Shown in pieces: positions 22,401 through 39,629 of a stretch of DNA of 64,000 nt (positions within the stretch are counted from its first letter, which is position 1; each line of letters opens with the position of its first letter). The translations under genes were made by a program, and so were the position numbers. The notes under the pieces were generated by a model, which was given only the letters and a program-made list of their open reading frames with translations, made no database searches and was not told the DNA's origin. Source of the DNA: Coffea arabica (Eukaryota; Streptophyta; Magnoliopsida; Gentianales; Rubiaceae). The stretch spans positions 16,200,001 to 16,264,000 of the forward strand of contig NC_092312.1 of assembly GCF_036785885.1 (NCBI RefSeq), given 5' to 3'.

Positions 22401-24604
22401 GCTTAGAGGCAGTGACACATCTACTGCAGAGTCAGGATCTGAAGCTGAAGATATTGCTTCACCCAAAGCTACGAGGAGTTATTCTCATCTGCGCCTGACT
22501 CCTGTTCGGGAAGAGGTATGTAGTAATTTTGTTGTTATGTTACGCTATTAGGTTGGAATATCTGGGACCTACGTGATTGCAAATCCTCGTATGACTTTCT
22601 TCACCACAAATTGGTCATGCATTTGACTTGACACTCAAAATTTATGGTGGATGTAATAAGTTGGTTGGCATCAAATTAAAACTCATTGATCACATTTGTT
22701 GTCTATGTTTAATCATAACACTTTTCTGTTCACGCCATGTTCCTGAAACAGGCCAAGTGTATTGGAACATCAAGCTATGTCCATAATCTCTCAGGATATG
22801 ATGAATATGTTCCCATGGTAGATAAGGCTGTTGACTTTGGATGGAAGAAGCAAGCACCTGTTCAGAAGCCATATGCTTCCCAAGGTTTATACATGATTTG
22901 TACCTAGTTAATTTTTTCCATTTGGCTGCATATATGTTGTGTATTGATCCATATATTGCTACTTGAATATTTTCCATGCGTCTGTCTTTGATCTTGTGTA
23001 AATTTATTCTGATATTGCTGTCCTTTTATCATCATTCTCTATCTCACTGTTTTTAATTTAGGGCTGCTCCCTCCTCCTGAAACTCCAAAGATGCCAGAAG
23101 GACTCCGTGCCCGCATTATAGCGGCTCTTATGGCTTTCTTTATGACCCTCTTCATGCTTTTGCGTTCAGTAACAGCCCGTGCAACTAAGAAACTTCCTGA
23201 TTCTACATTTAAACAAACTCAAACATTTCAAGAATTTTCCCCGGGTGACATTTCCAAGGAGGATTTTAGACCCCCTTCGCCAACTCCTGCATTCACAGAG
23301 GCCGAGCTCCTATCTTCTGTTGTTAAAAGATTGGGTGAGCTGGAGGAAAAAGTCAGCACACTTCAAGCAAAGCCAACTGAGATGCCTTATGAAAAAGAAG
23401 AATTGCTTAATGCTGCTGTTTGTCGAGTAGATGCCCTAGAGGCAGAGTTAATTGCAACTAAAAAGGTATCTATATGGTTTTTATGTTACTATACCGAGAT
23501 GCTACATAACTCACTTGATGTTCAAATTGTATGGATGTACCCATTCAATCATACAAATTTTTTTTTTATCCAATCCAAATAGCCTTTGTGCCATAATTTC
23601 ATGCTTCTACTTCCAGTCCCTGAATTATGCATGCCAAACGACTAATTTTATGTCTCAACTTTGATTGCCAATGTTGCTTCCATAAATACAACTTTATTGG
23701 GTCTTTGTTGCTGTCGTAAATTGTGGGAATGATATGAATAATCAGCTCCAATGCTTCTGTGACAAACAATTGGCAGTCTAATGCTTGCACTATTTATGAT
23801 TGGAAGGTTGCGACTCTTCTGGGGGTGATTCTTCTATATCTACTATTGAAAGAAAGGCCAATTTGGGCCAACTAAGTCATAAGAGGAAAATTACTTGTAA
23901 TGAACTCATGATTGTGGAATAGTTGTGAGATGCCTGTTGTTGTTGATTTTTATTTATTTATTTGGAAATCCGTCTTCTCGTTAATTGCCATTCATAAATA
24001 ATAATAATCATACCCTGATATTACCTTTTTGTTGCACGTCAAGGCCACAGCTCAGACTCATATATGTTGTCCCTTCAGGACTTTTAAATACAGTTCTTGT
24101 TTTTGGCAAATCCTTGTCGTGTATTGTCTTCAAAGTTGTGGGTGCAATTTCCTTTGCCTTCTTAGCATACATTACCGTATGCTTGGAAATAGCTTCGAAT
24201 ATGCAGCCGCTATGTATTTTCACTCTTTTGTTTTCGTCTTGTGGTTTTCCATTCATAAGTTGCATTCGTTCAATAAACCAGGCTCTGCATGAAGCTTTGA
24301 TGAGGCAAGAAGAGCTGCTTGCATACATTGACAGTCAAGCGGAGGCCAAGTTTCAGGCAAGTTGATCACATCTTCCCTGTATTTTCTAGACGCTATTTTG
24401 CTTATATGATTATGGCTTTGAAATCTTGAGAAACATAGAAGTGCATAGGTTCCCCATAGACTCTGTGATGTATATGCTTTCAATTTTTATGTGTTTTTGA
24501 GTTGTGATCGCATGGTTTTTTTTTTTTTTTTTTGTTTCACTACTGATTTTTGGTGTTTGTCTGTTTTCCTGTTTTTCATGCAGAAAAAGAAGTCTTGCTG
24601 GTGA
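19480..24604 (+). CDS. SEC14-like phosphatidylinositol transfer protein, SFH type with nodulin-like tail
   Basis: Fourteen coding exons: 19480-19513, 20162-20465, 20815-20914, 21035-21301, 21407-21484, 21578-21679, 21786-21835, 21955-22054, 22208-22303, 22402-22515, 22752-22884, 23062-23465, 24282-24356 and 24584-24604. They give 625 residues in frame from ATG ([15 protein letters not shown]) to TGA. The order is a basic Ser/Lys-rich N-terminus, a CRAL-TRIO N region (about 80-145), a Sec14 lipid-binding domain (about 147-320, with [20 protein letters not shown] and STTILDVQG), a linker, a hydrophobic stretch (about 477-492), a coiled coil (about 535-615), and a basic tail ending KKKSCW. The family exchanges phosphatidylinositol and phosphatidylcholine at membranes and organises phosphoinositide signalling for polar growth. 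The last intron begins GC instead of GT. A probable 5'-UTR intron spans 19251-19375. A paralogue faces it tail to tail at 25536-29281. Confidence 0.93.
24357..24583 (+). other. GC-AG intron in the SFH gene
   Basis: The exon ends …TTTCAG and the intron begins GCAAGT, the usual 5' context of GC-AG introns, and ends in TGCAG. Splicing here gives FQ then KKKSCW and a stop, matching the Lys-rich end of the family. The alternative GT two codons later (…CAGGCAA|GTTGAT) would give a different frame and the unfamiliar tail [10 protein letters not shown], so the GC donor is preferred. Confidence 0.75.
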
Positions 24605-24670
24605 GCTATGGTGAACCATGATTATGGGCTTCAGGTTGCTGGGCTGGTACCTGTTTGTTTTTCTGCGAGT

Positions 24671-24750
24671 GTGTTTTCATACGAGCACCTTCATTGTGAG
24701 GCTGTGTTTTCATATGAGCACCTTCATTGTGAGGCGGTGATTTCATATGA
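24671..24750 (+). repeat. 33-bp tandem repeat in the SFH 3' UTR
   Basis: About 2.4 copies of a 33-bp unit start at 24671, 24704 and 24737 (core TTTCATATGAGCACCTTCA). It lies about 70 bp beyond the stop codon and so most likely inside the 3' UTR. Copies differ by only a few bases. Confidence 0.8.
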
Positions 24751-25341
24751 AATGGTGTTTCAATTGAGAAAATGTACACTTTTTGCTGTGAGATCCTATT
24801 TAATGTTTTATACATGTTCCAGATGTTCTCTTATGTTTCAAGTGTGTTGGTTTCCTTTTACCCCTTTGAAATGTGTGTACATTTTCTTTTTCTTTTTTTT
24901 TTGGTCAAAAAATGTGTGTACATGAATGACCCCATCTATGAAACTCATAATGTAAGTCGACTGTTCTTATAAGTAAATTTGGGCTTTTTTGGTTTTGTAA
25001 AATAATAAAAATTTAGAAAATAGAAAGACCTGAGATATTGTTAAAAATTGGTTTACTTTATGGGACGTCAACCGTTCAGACCAAAATCACTGGCCGGTGC
25101 AAAGTAATGGTTGTCCAGGAGCACTGGAAGCTTACATACGTGTGACGTCACGCCTCTCTTCTCATCTGTTGGGTGAATTTCAAGACTAGTGTTTCCATAG
25201 CTACATAAACAAAAGCATATGCAGAATCCTCCTAACATATGAAAATGATATATATATATATATGCGTAAAGGTCTACGCTGGAAGCATATGCAATTATTA
25301 AACAGGAATAGAATTCCTTATGTTTGTGTGATTGAATGATA

Positions 25342-25380
<39 letters not shown>

Positions 25381-25535
25381 TAATATACAGAAAGCTCTGA
25401 TCCAAGAATTTGACAAAGCAAACGTTGTTATGGAGCATAACACTCAACACACTTTTTGAGTCTTACCAGAAAGATTAGAAGAGAAAAAAAAAATCACTAT
25501 ATCCTTCTTCCTATACAAACTTCATGGTTCCAGGC
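24751..25535. other. Spacer between convergent SFH genes
   Basis: The 931 bp between the two stop codons hold both 3' ends. There are AT and GT microsatellites (about 25250-25264 and 25340-25380). No coding region is seen. Confidence 0.55.
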
Positions 25536-28500
25536 TTAGAAACCGAAAAACTTCTTCTTCTTCTTCTTCTTCTCAATGTAGGCTAGGAGTTCTTGCTGTT
25601 GGAGAAGAGCCTCATCAAGTGCCTGCAAATGGAAGAGAAATACATGCGGTGGTTAGGAGACGTTTATCACAGCTTATTTATTTTGGCTTTGTTACCAACC
25701 ACTGACACCACCCGACCATTCCATTCCTATATGGTAGGGCTGGCCAACAGCTAACGAGCAGTACCTTTTTGGCTGATGCAAGCTCTTGCTCCAAGGCGTC
25801 AACTCGACTCAAGGCATTGTTGAGCTCTTCCTCTTTCTCAGGTGGCATGGTCTGGGATTTATTCCCGAGGACGGACATCTTGTCCTCCAGCTCAGCCATG
25901 CGCTTCATCATGGTGAAGTAATCAGCGCTGGAGATGGCCGGCGCCGGGAGTTCATAAGCGTGGCCTTTAACCATAGCCTCAACACCGTACATGGAGCCAT
26001 TAGAGTAGAAGGTTGCATCTGTCATCTTCCTTGGCATGTTGCGCGTCATGCGCACCATGGTGACGATGCCCATGACGAAGGTCATTACCCCGGTGAAAAC
26101 CTGGTTGCTGAATCCATCATTGCCCTTGCAAGCATCATGATGATGCACTGGGTAATAATCCGCGGCTTTTACATGCATAAAAACACAGATTATTCAGATC
26201 CGGATCAAACAATCTACATTTACGCGTGCGAGAAAGATAAAAGAGCAAAGCATCAGTCGGTGATCGAGCGAGCACCTTTTGAAAGGGCAAAGTCGTCGAT
26301 TTTCGATATTTTATGCCAAGTCGTATCAACAGTTTTCTCCATTACTGGAATGCATCTTTCGGGCTCGGTGACGGGGCGGCACTTGCTTGCAACCTCCAAA
26401 AAAAAAAAAAAAAAGAAAGAAAAATTATCCCTAGCAGTCATGGTGAAAGTTCCAACTCGTTTGGACGCAGTCAATTTAATTACACCAGGATGGATGGGGC
26501 TTGCATTGCATGGTTAGTTTCAAGTTCTGACCATCAAATCAAACGAAACTACGCAAGGCAAATGTACCTCCTCCTGAACGGCGGAGAGTTGCGAGCGTGT
26601 CCTTTGGACCCTGGGAGATTCTAGTTTGAAGGAATGGTTCTTCTTCGCGTTCACGACATAATAAGAGGACAGAACAAATACATTCAGCATTATTGCATTC
26701 AAAGGAATGAAATAGTTCTCAGCCTCAAAGCAATGACTCACAACTCAAAACCCGATGAGGCAAATTTTACCCAAAAAGAAAATGTAGGGTGTATGAAAGA
26801 ACCAAGGCCATCAATGATCAAACCAGATTAAATGGAATGGTAGGCGTTGTTGTGTACCTTGGAGTTGGCATTCTCGTCCTCTGAAATTGTTTTCTCGTCA
26901 ACATTTGGGATGATGATTTTGTTTGAGCATTTGTGCTCACCATTGCGAACCATCTGGTCAATTTTGTATATCATAAGCCTTCAGTGTTCTCGTTGATAAA
27001 TCAATGTTCAGATGTAAATTCAGAAAGCTTTCAACTCATGAACCAACCTTCATAACATCTGCGTCGTTCCATGGGCCTTTGTCAGAAAGCATGCATCCAC
27101 CCTTATCAGCACAGGTGCATGTACCACCCAAGAATTCAGGTAGCTCGCTGATGCAAGATTTAGGAAGATAAAAAAGTAGTGTCAAGTAAAGTTGTGTAGA
27201 ATTGATGCCAGCCCAGTGAGAATTGAAAAGCTGAGAGCTAGGCTTCACATCTATTAACTAAAGCTTACCTGGCATCAATTACTTCAAGGAGTTTGCTCTG
27301 GAATTTGTTGCCTAGAACCTGGAGATGGTGAAAATTATGTTTCGTTTTCAGTAGGTGAGAATAAATAGTAATGCTTTGAGGTAGCTGATGGTATGTATGA
27401 GCTTACATGGATCTTTGCGGTGGTCTTGGGGTCAAGGAATGATTTGACAGTGTTCCACAAAAGCCTAAATCCGGAGCCAGCATTGACGATGTACATGCGA
27501 CACAACGTCTGTATTGAACAAAGAACATTTTAGAAGAGCAAAACAAACTTCAGAGCTATCCCTAGTAGAAAAACAGGACCAAAAACAATTGACTGTGACT
27601 GGAGCAAAACAGACGGGAGTTAGTACCTCTGGGTAGTTGTCACCATCAATCTTCTGGAGACGTTGAATAAGCTCCCTTGCAGACTTGTTGAAGTTTTTCA
27701 GTCCCTGAGCCAGTCATAGTTGTCATTAGCTCTATACCAGCTCCATTTATTGTCCTTGTCTAAGCGAAATTCTTGACAGCAAGAATCATTTTTTGGGTAC
27801 ATAAATCCAGAAGAACTCGACTTACCACTCCTTGCACATCCAGAATGGTAGTGCTCTGGTCAATGTGCTTCTTGGCTGCAATAGAGCAGGCTGGGAACTT
27901 ATCAGCAAAGGTCCTTTCAAACTCCTGGACATGATACTTAACATAGCGGTCCATGGTCGTGACTTGCATGAGCTTGACAGCATCAACCTGTCCAAGTCTT
28001 TCAATATAAACAGGTCTCCCATCCTTGTCAACCCCATGATGCCCGTGTGGATAGTACTTGAGCACCTCACTCTTTTCCTTGAACTCAAAGTCCTAAACAA
28101 AGGGTTGTCCGTTATGTACTTAGATATGCTCACTCAGTTAATCCTAAACATAAGATGTTGCACTCGGGAATGACAAATACCTCCATGATTGTGTCTGCAC
28201 CGAAGTCCTTCCTCCACTGGATCATATCAGCCCACATTTGCTTTGTTTTCTCAATGTCAAATTTCCTGGCCCTCAAAAATCTGGATATAACAGTGGAACC
28301 TATTAGGCCTATGGTTTTCATTTTTGCCCAAATTATAGGTATAATCTAATTTTTTTTATGTCTATATTTATCAACTGTACTATTTCTTCAACTTGGAATA
28401 AATAGTTGGATTAGACATCCAATCCATCTTGAAACCAGCTACACTTTTGCCTACTTTAACAACAAGAAATGGTACAAACATTATTCTGAGAATAGGATAA

Positions 28501-29281
28501 GAATAAACCTCAGCAACATGTGATAATCATCATGTTTTGAAGGGAGCAGCTCTTCCAGGATAAGTGCTTGACGCAAGGCATCCACAGCTTTTAGTTCCTC
28601 TGCATCATGCTCATCCTCGAACACAACAGACATGACTCTGCTGTTTCTTCTCCCCTTTTTGGTCAAGGAGTGCCTGAACTTGGTAGAGGCACTAATTGCT
28701 GCCTTCTTGAGAGACCCAAGCCTTGTCTTCCTCTCATCATCAGCATTTTCAAGGTCAATCTTTTCCATGCCTGTCAATGTAGTTGGCAGGAGGAGCTCTC
28801 AAACACATTGTTTTCATGATAAACAAATAAAAATTCTATCTCAACATAAAAGAACATTAAAAAAGATTGGGATGCAAGGTAAATTATTAAGTCAATTCTA
28901 ACAAACTTTTTCTAGCTGTAGACGAGTAAAATGCTTAAACCTGTGCAGCTTCTTTAAACTCAAGGCACCATATCTCAAGCTTTTGAGCTTTTTTTTTTAT
29001 CTTCTATCAAAATCAGAACTTACAGTAAAATCTATTTCCTCTTCAGAGGGCCGGGGGGAAGTGAAAAGAAAAAAAAAAAAAAAAACAAAAGATTTGTTGG
29101 TGACTGTGAATAAGTGGAATTAAAGCTGCAAGCTTTTCTGTGTTTTCTCATTCTTGTTAACTCCTAGTGCTAAAAAGAAAAGGGAAATATCAGATCATGA
29201 ATATAGCTAGGAAATGAGACAGGAATACAACTTACTTGGCCTGTAAGGTCGTTCAATTGGTCCAGACATCGCGTCACTCAT
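25536..29281 (-). CDS. SEC14-like phosphatidylinositol transfer protein, SFH type, paralogue with poly-Lys tail
   Basis: Twelve coding exons, in transcript order: 29281-29236, 28770-28509, 28280-28181, 28092-27826, 27704-27627, 27508-27407, 27318-27269, 27147-27048, 26953-26858, 26393-26276, 26165-25765 and 25622-25536. They give 568 residues (start [16 protein letters not shown]). The Sec14 domain (about 137-310) includes [20 protein letters not shown] and [10 protein letters not shown] hydrophobic stretch [16 protein letters not shown], a coiled coil and the tail [14 protein letters not shown] complete the nodulin-like region; such basic tails bind plasma-membrane phosphoinositides. Exons 3-9 have exactly the same lengths (100, 267, 78, 102, 50, 100, 96) as the plus-strand paralogue. 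This gene lacks the counterpart of the paralogue's 114-nt exon (the [10 protein letters not shown]-type linker). The tenth exon follows a long pyrimidine tract and is the least certain. A 5'-UTR intron is likely above 29336. Confidence 0.92.
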
Positions 29282-31521
29282 GATCAAAGTTTGGTAGTTT
29301 GATCTCTTGAGGTGCAAAGGGGGCTTTCACAATGTCTGAAATTACGCACTTGCAGGTTCCCTACACGTTTTACAACGAAATTAGTCGGGGACTAAAAAAG
29401 ATATCCAGCTCAAAATAGTCTTCTCCTTTTCCATCTTCCGATGTAACCGGAATTCATTCATCAGATGAACTCATAATAATCACGATTTTGGAAATCATCA
29501 CGCATCATAATGCGTCCAAAAGTTTCAACTCCATAAGCATACATGATCTTAATTCATACACATTACTTGACACATGATACATGACCTGTGAGTTTCGCTC
29601 AAAAAAGGGTCCGCTGAAAGAGCAGAAACTCAATGAATTTCGATCACTATATATCATGTTGGTGTTGTCATTTCTTTTAAAACCATGAATAGATAGGTCT
29701 TTAGTGGACAAATGAGGAAACATGGTAACAGAAAATCAGATATTCTTTTAAAGAAAAGAGCGAAAAGTCAGTCAATCATCCCCTGCAAAGGGTTGGTGTC
29801 CAAACCCAAAATGCCTCTAAATATAAAATTGCAAGTAAAAGTACAACACCACTATCATTGCCATCATCATCACCGTTCAAAGAAGCAAGAAACAAGAAAA
29901 CCATACAAAGGGATGTCATGTAAGAAGAACGATGGAGAAGTAGAATTGCAATCATTTAATCTCCGAAGCTAAGCTAATGAGAAGGAGATAGAGAGAGGAG
30001 AGGAGAGGAGAGATGTAGATTACCAGTGACAAACAAAATGCTGGACTTTTTGGGAGGAAGGGCGGGGAAGGATATTTAATCACAGAATTAAACTCACAAA
30101 TTGCGGTGGCAAAGAGACAGCCAATGGACAATACTCATCTAACGAGAAATTATTCAACTTTTAAGAGAGAAAAACATGGAGGGGGAGAGAGAAATTGGAG
30201 ATGATTGTTTTTGACAAGGTCACATGTTCGTCCATACACGACCTGTCCGTCTGCAATATTCTCCTATTCTTACCGTCGCCATTAGGCGGTAGTATTTCGT
30301 ATTGGAAAAATGTTTGGTCATTAATTAAGGATCATGTTTTGATGTTTCGCCCACACACACACAGAGTACGCCAAGTGTAAGGCCGCTCCGTTCGATTTGG
30401 ATTTGCATTTCCATTTGCAGGCCATTTTTCCTTGTCAATGCACGTAACTAATTTAACTAACCTCTCTTTTCGCTTCATTTTTTTTTTTTTAAAAAAAAAG
30501 GTAAAATTCTGGTTCCCGCCCCGCCCAGGTTTACATTTACTTTTACTGGAAAAACTAGAAATCGCTTATTTAGAAATCTGACATTAATTACAATTGGCTT
30601 ATATATAATTACGACATCCCTTTTGGCAGAAAACGCAAATTCATAAATCACCGTCAACAGGAAACAAAGAGACATTCATACTTTTACAGAGTTAACATAT
30701 ATATGATACGTAATATACATGGGAGGGCACGTGAAAACGATGATGGTAACGACTAATAATTGAGTAAAACATAGTAATTACTTACCTAAAACTAGTCCGT
30801 GAAAGAGTTGGTGTCAACATAAATATTACCATCAAACTTGAAGAAAACATGTTAGCATTTTTTTTTTTATGTAAATCAATACCTACCTACAGCTGAAGTG
30901 TCCATTTCCCATATAATAATCTCAAAACTCATCGTTGCTCTTACATTATAATGTCGTGGTGCTCCACTAAGTTTCTTTTCCTTAGTTTCAATTGCAATTC
31001 ATTCCCGGAGGAGGAATCGTTCATATGTCCTCCATGTATATGTCTGTCTCTGGATTCTGGTCAACTAAGCCAATACCCGCCAAAAAAATTCAAGGGTATT
31101 AATTTCTTATCTTCTTTTATTTTTAGGTAAATCTTTTGCTGTTCTAGCGATAAAAGTAGACATACATTGATTGCCCCAAAAAAAAAAAAAAAAAAAAAAA
31201 AAGCAGAAGGAAAGGGAAAATGGAGAAGAAATAGTCATATATTGACTCCATTGTCCATAAAATACACCAACATATAAACAACTTGCTCGAAATTTCTAAA
31301 CTTGGTCAAGACTCGAGAGATTATAGATGACTCCACTTGCTGTCTGCTAACAATAAAATATTTCCAAAGCAGAAAAATGATAAATCTCCTCTGAATAGTT
31401 CAACTACTTAGCTACGCCCAAATTTTTCCTGCTCCAGCTAACACAAAAGCCTTCCAACGGGTAATTGCCACTAAACCCCATTTGGCAAATGATGTCTCAA
31501 TAGGCCAAGCGGATACTAGAG
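29282..31521. other. Intergenic; leader and promoter of the minus-strand SFH gene at left
   Basis: A pyrimidine-rich leader (minus strand CTCTCCTCTCC, about 29990-30012) and a TATA-like TTAAATAT at about 30070 suggest a start near 30040, with a leader intron ending about 29336. Beyond 30200 no gene is recognised. Poly(A/T) runs lie at 30478-30499 and 31178-31202. Confidence 0.4.
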
Positions 31522-31833
31522 TAGGGATGTAAACTAGTCTAGTCGAGTTGAATTTTGATTCAATCGAACCGAGTCTCGACTCAGTTTTATCAAACTCGTA
31601 CTCGAGTTCAACTCAAATTCGAGTCGAGTCAAGCTCGAAAAAATAAGAAAAATAATTATTTTTATTTTTTAAAAAATAAATAAAATAATATTTTTCTTAC
31701 TAAATAATAAAATATTAGAGATGTATCTGTAATTTTACTATTAAAATAAATAAATATATATATATATATATTCGAGCTCGCGAGTCAGAATTGATATTTT
31801 GAGCTCGAGCTTGAACTCGAGTTTGCAGCCCTA
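31522..31833. mobile_element. hAT-like non-autonomous element
   Basis: The left end TAGGGATGTAAAC and the inverted right end TAGGGCTGCAAAC are matching terminal repeats. The 8-mers immediately outside, TACTAGAG (31514-31521) and TTCCAGAG (31834-31841), agree at 6 of 8 positions, the duplication length of hAT transposons. The interior is rich in CTCGAGTT-type words near both ends with an AT-rich middle including a TA run. It is 312 bp with no coding capacity. Confidence 0.62.
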
Positions 31834-32904
31834 TTCCAGAGTTGAACTCTTAAGTATATTGCCATAGAAGTATCCTTTTTTCTTTTTTCTGTTTTAAGCG
31901 ACAAAGATCCTGTTAATTAGTATATACTACTAATAATTAATTATTATAAGTAAAAGTGCAATGTATGAATTGATAAAAGTACAAACATATCGGTTCATTA
32001 TCTTGGGATTATGATCTCAAGAATTAAGATTAATGGCCCTAAACTCTACATCATTGATGAACTGCTATTTTTTCTCCATTTAATTTGCACAAAATAACTG
32101 ACATAAATACTTCATAATAAATGGCTATATTAACTTGATAATTAGAATAGAATGACATCCAATAATGGATCTATATTATGTTCAAGAAACAAAAAAGTGA
32201 TATTTTCAAGAAAAGCAAGTCTCGTGTTCCACATAAGATACTTTTCCTTATCTTGCTTGCACTAAAATGAGCATTCTTTTCTTACTTAATTGTATAGTTA
32301 TTTAATATCTTATTGTTTATTGAAAACCTAACTAAAGCAGTAATTAATTTGTAAAATCTTGCTCTTTTTTTTGGTCGCCAAAAATATCTCATAATAAAGT
32401 CCACAATAAGCTAGAAAATGGTTTTTTGGAGAAGACACCATTTGCAGACAATTATTGACCCAATTCCTACAAAAAATAATTAGGGGCAAAAAAAGTCAAT
32501 TCTTTTTTTGAGTTATCCTTTTAACAGCTACTCTACAGAAAATAGAAAAGAAAAAAGTATTCAATGTTTTACACGCACATGTAAGGGTTATATATATATA
32601 TATATATATATATGACAAATAAAATTGCACTCACTTTTATACATCTTATACTAGGGCTATTCAAATTTTAGAAAAAAAACTCAAAAACCAGCCAATCCAA
32701 TCTAGATTGGATTTTTGCATTTCGATAAAATGGAATTCAATAATACCGAAATATATCGAAAATTAATGTTTGGTAATATTAAATATTAAAAGTACATTAC
32801 CGAATTGCCTATTACTGGCCAAATTTTAAAAATTTTTACTATATATATATTAGTTATATCCAGATATATTACTAAACACTAATTAGCAAATAGTAATTAC
32901 TTAC
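31834..32904. other. Intergenic, AT-rich
   Basis: No gene, RNA or bounded element recognised. A TA run lies at about 32589-32612. Confidence 0.4.
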
Positions 32905-33582
32905 TAAGGATGGCAACGGGGTTCCCCGCCCCCAAGCCCCGCTGCCCACAAATCCCCTTCGCCCCGACCGGCTCGCTTAATCCAAAGGGCTAATAAAAAT
33001 TTGTTATATAATTTCATTATAGTTAAATTTTAGCAAATAATCAAGTACTAAAATATCAATACATCATCAAGTTATTATTCATTGTAATTTCACAATTGAA
33101 ATTTATAAAAACAATCAAATAAAAGTTATTTGAATACAATCCAACATTATGAAATAAATACAACTAAAGTAGTCAAGTTTTCACTTTTGACACAAATACA
33201 ATCACTAATTCATTATTGTGCTTGTGTTTTTTTTTTGAGAAAAAATGTTATTGTATTAAATATAATTAAGGATTTAGTATAAATATATTAATAAATTTAG
33301 TATAACTAATTAATAATTTCTATTAGTAGACATATATAATTATTAATATAATTGATAATATCAATTATAGTACATATACTAATATACATTATATAATACA
33401 TATAACTAATAATAATATTATTATAAATTTGTAACTAATTATATTAAATATTATATATATATATAATTATATACATATATATTTATTTTTTTAAGCAGGT
33501 GACGGGATAGAAAATGGGGAGGAGTACACTCCCCCACCCCCCCCCCTCCCCGGGCGGCCCCATTAGCCTCCTTGCATCCTTA
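32905..33582. mobile_element. hAT-like repeat with GC-rich ends and AT-rich core
   Basis: The left end TAAGGATGGCAACGGGG resembles the inverted right end TAAGGATGCAAGGAGGC…ATGGGG. About 70 bp at each side are strongly GC-rich (left …CCCCGCCCCCAAGCCCC, right …CCCCTCCCCGGGCGGCCCC), while the 500 bp between are almost pure A/T. Such 'GGATGGCAACGGGG' ends are common in plant non-autonomous repeats. The flanking 8-mers do not match clearly, so the exact borders are open. Confidence 0.5.
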
Positions 33583-38753
<5,171 letters not shown>

Positions 38754-39345
38754 ATTGTAGTAATAGTATATTGCCTGCTGGAGTGCTGTACCAGTTTTAG
38801 CATATTGCGCTAGGAGGTTGCTTCTGTAGCTACCTATATAGGCTGACAATTTTTCAAGAGCCCCTGGTGTTGCATTTGTTGTGTACCTTAACAATTTTTT
38901 GGATGGCATCCGTAAGTCAGTTGATCAAATCAAAGGTTGTTTTCTGTTTGTCGGTTGTGAGGAAGAAGAACTTTAGTTATCTACGAGTCCTGATGAGCCT
39001 TTTCAGAGATAATATGCTCGCAGTTGGTAAATCTGAACTTATTTTTGGAAGAGTTTGATTGCAGACACTAATTAAAGCTTTAAAGTTATCTACAAATTGA
39101 CCTTGTTAATTGCTTACAAGTTTAAAAGAAAAAAAGAAAGGGTAAAGAATTCCTGCAAAAACGACACAGTTAAGCCCTTTGGCCTACGCGGTTCTCCTTC
39201 TGAGCTTTATTTTGTCTATACTTAGGCAGCCAACCATTTAATAAGCTTCGTTAGCTTCTAAAACCATGCTACTATTAACAATGTAACGGGAATGACGAAG
39301 CTGGACATGCATTACCGCTTGGGCTGGGATTAAGCAAAATACTAA

Positions 39346-39388
<43 letters not shown>

Positions 39389-39629
39389 TTATGTTTTGAC
39401 AGACATGTGATGTTATGTGAGGGCAGCAGGAGCACACGTACGTTCTTTGTTGACCTTTTTTTTTTTTTGGTCAGACAGAGGTGGAGCTTCCTGGACGTGC
39501 AATGCATAATGCAGTTGGTACAATTCCCGTTTCCAATCTTGTTTTTCGTTGTACGTTAGTCTATGAGTTGTGTCATGTGACTCTTATGTACGTGTGTTTT
39601 CGTTGATTCTTGGCATCACCGACTTTGTG
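38754..39629. other. Intergenic, 3' flank of the DAP decarboxylase gene
   Basis: The first few hundred bases should include the 3' UTR. A compound TA/GA microsatellite lies at about 39347-39388. No further gene was recognised. Confidence 0.45.

Noticed and set aside
25786-26517. 243-codon plus-strand frame
   Set aside because: It is the antisense shadow of exons 10 and 11 of the minus-strand SFH gene.
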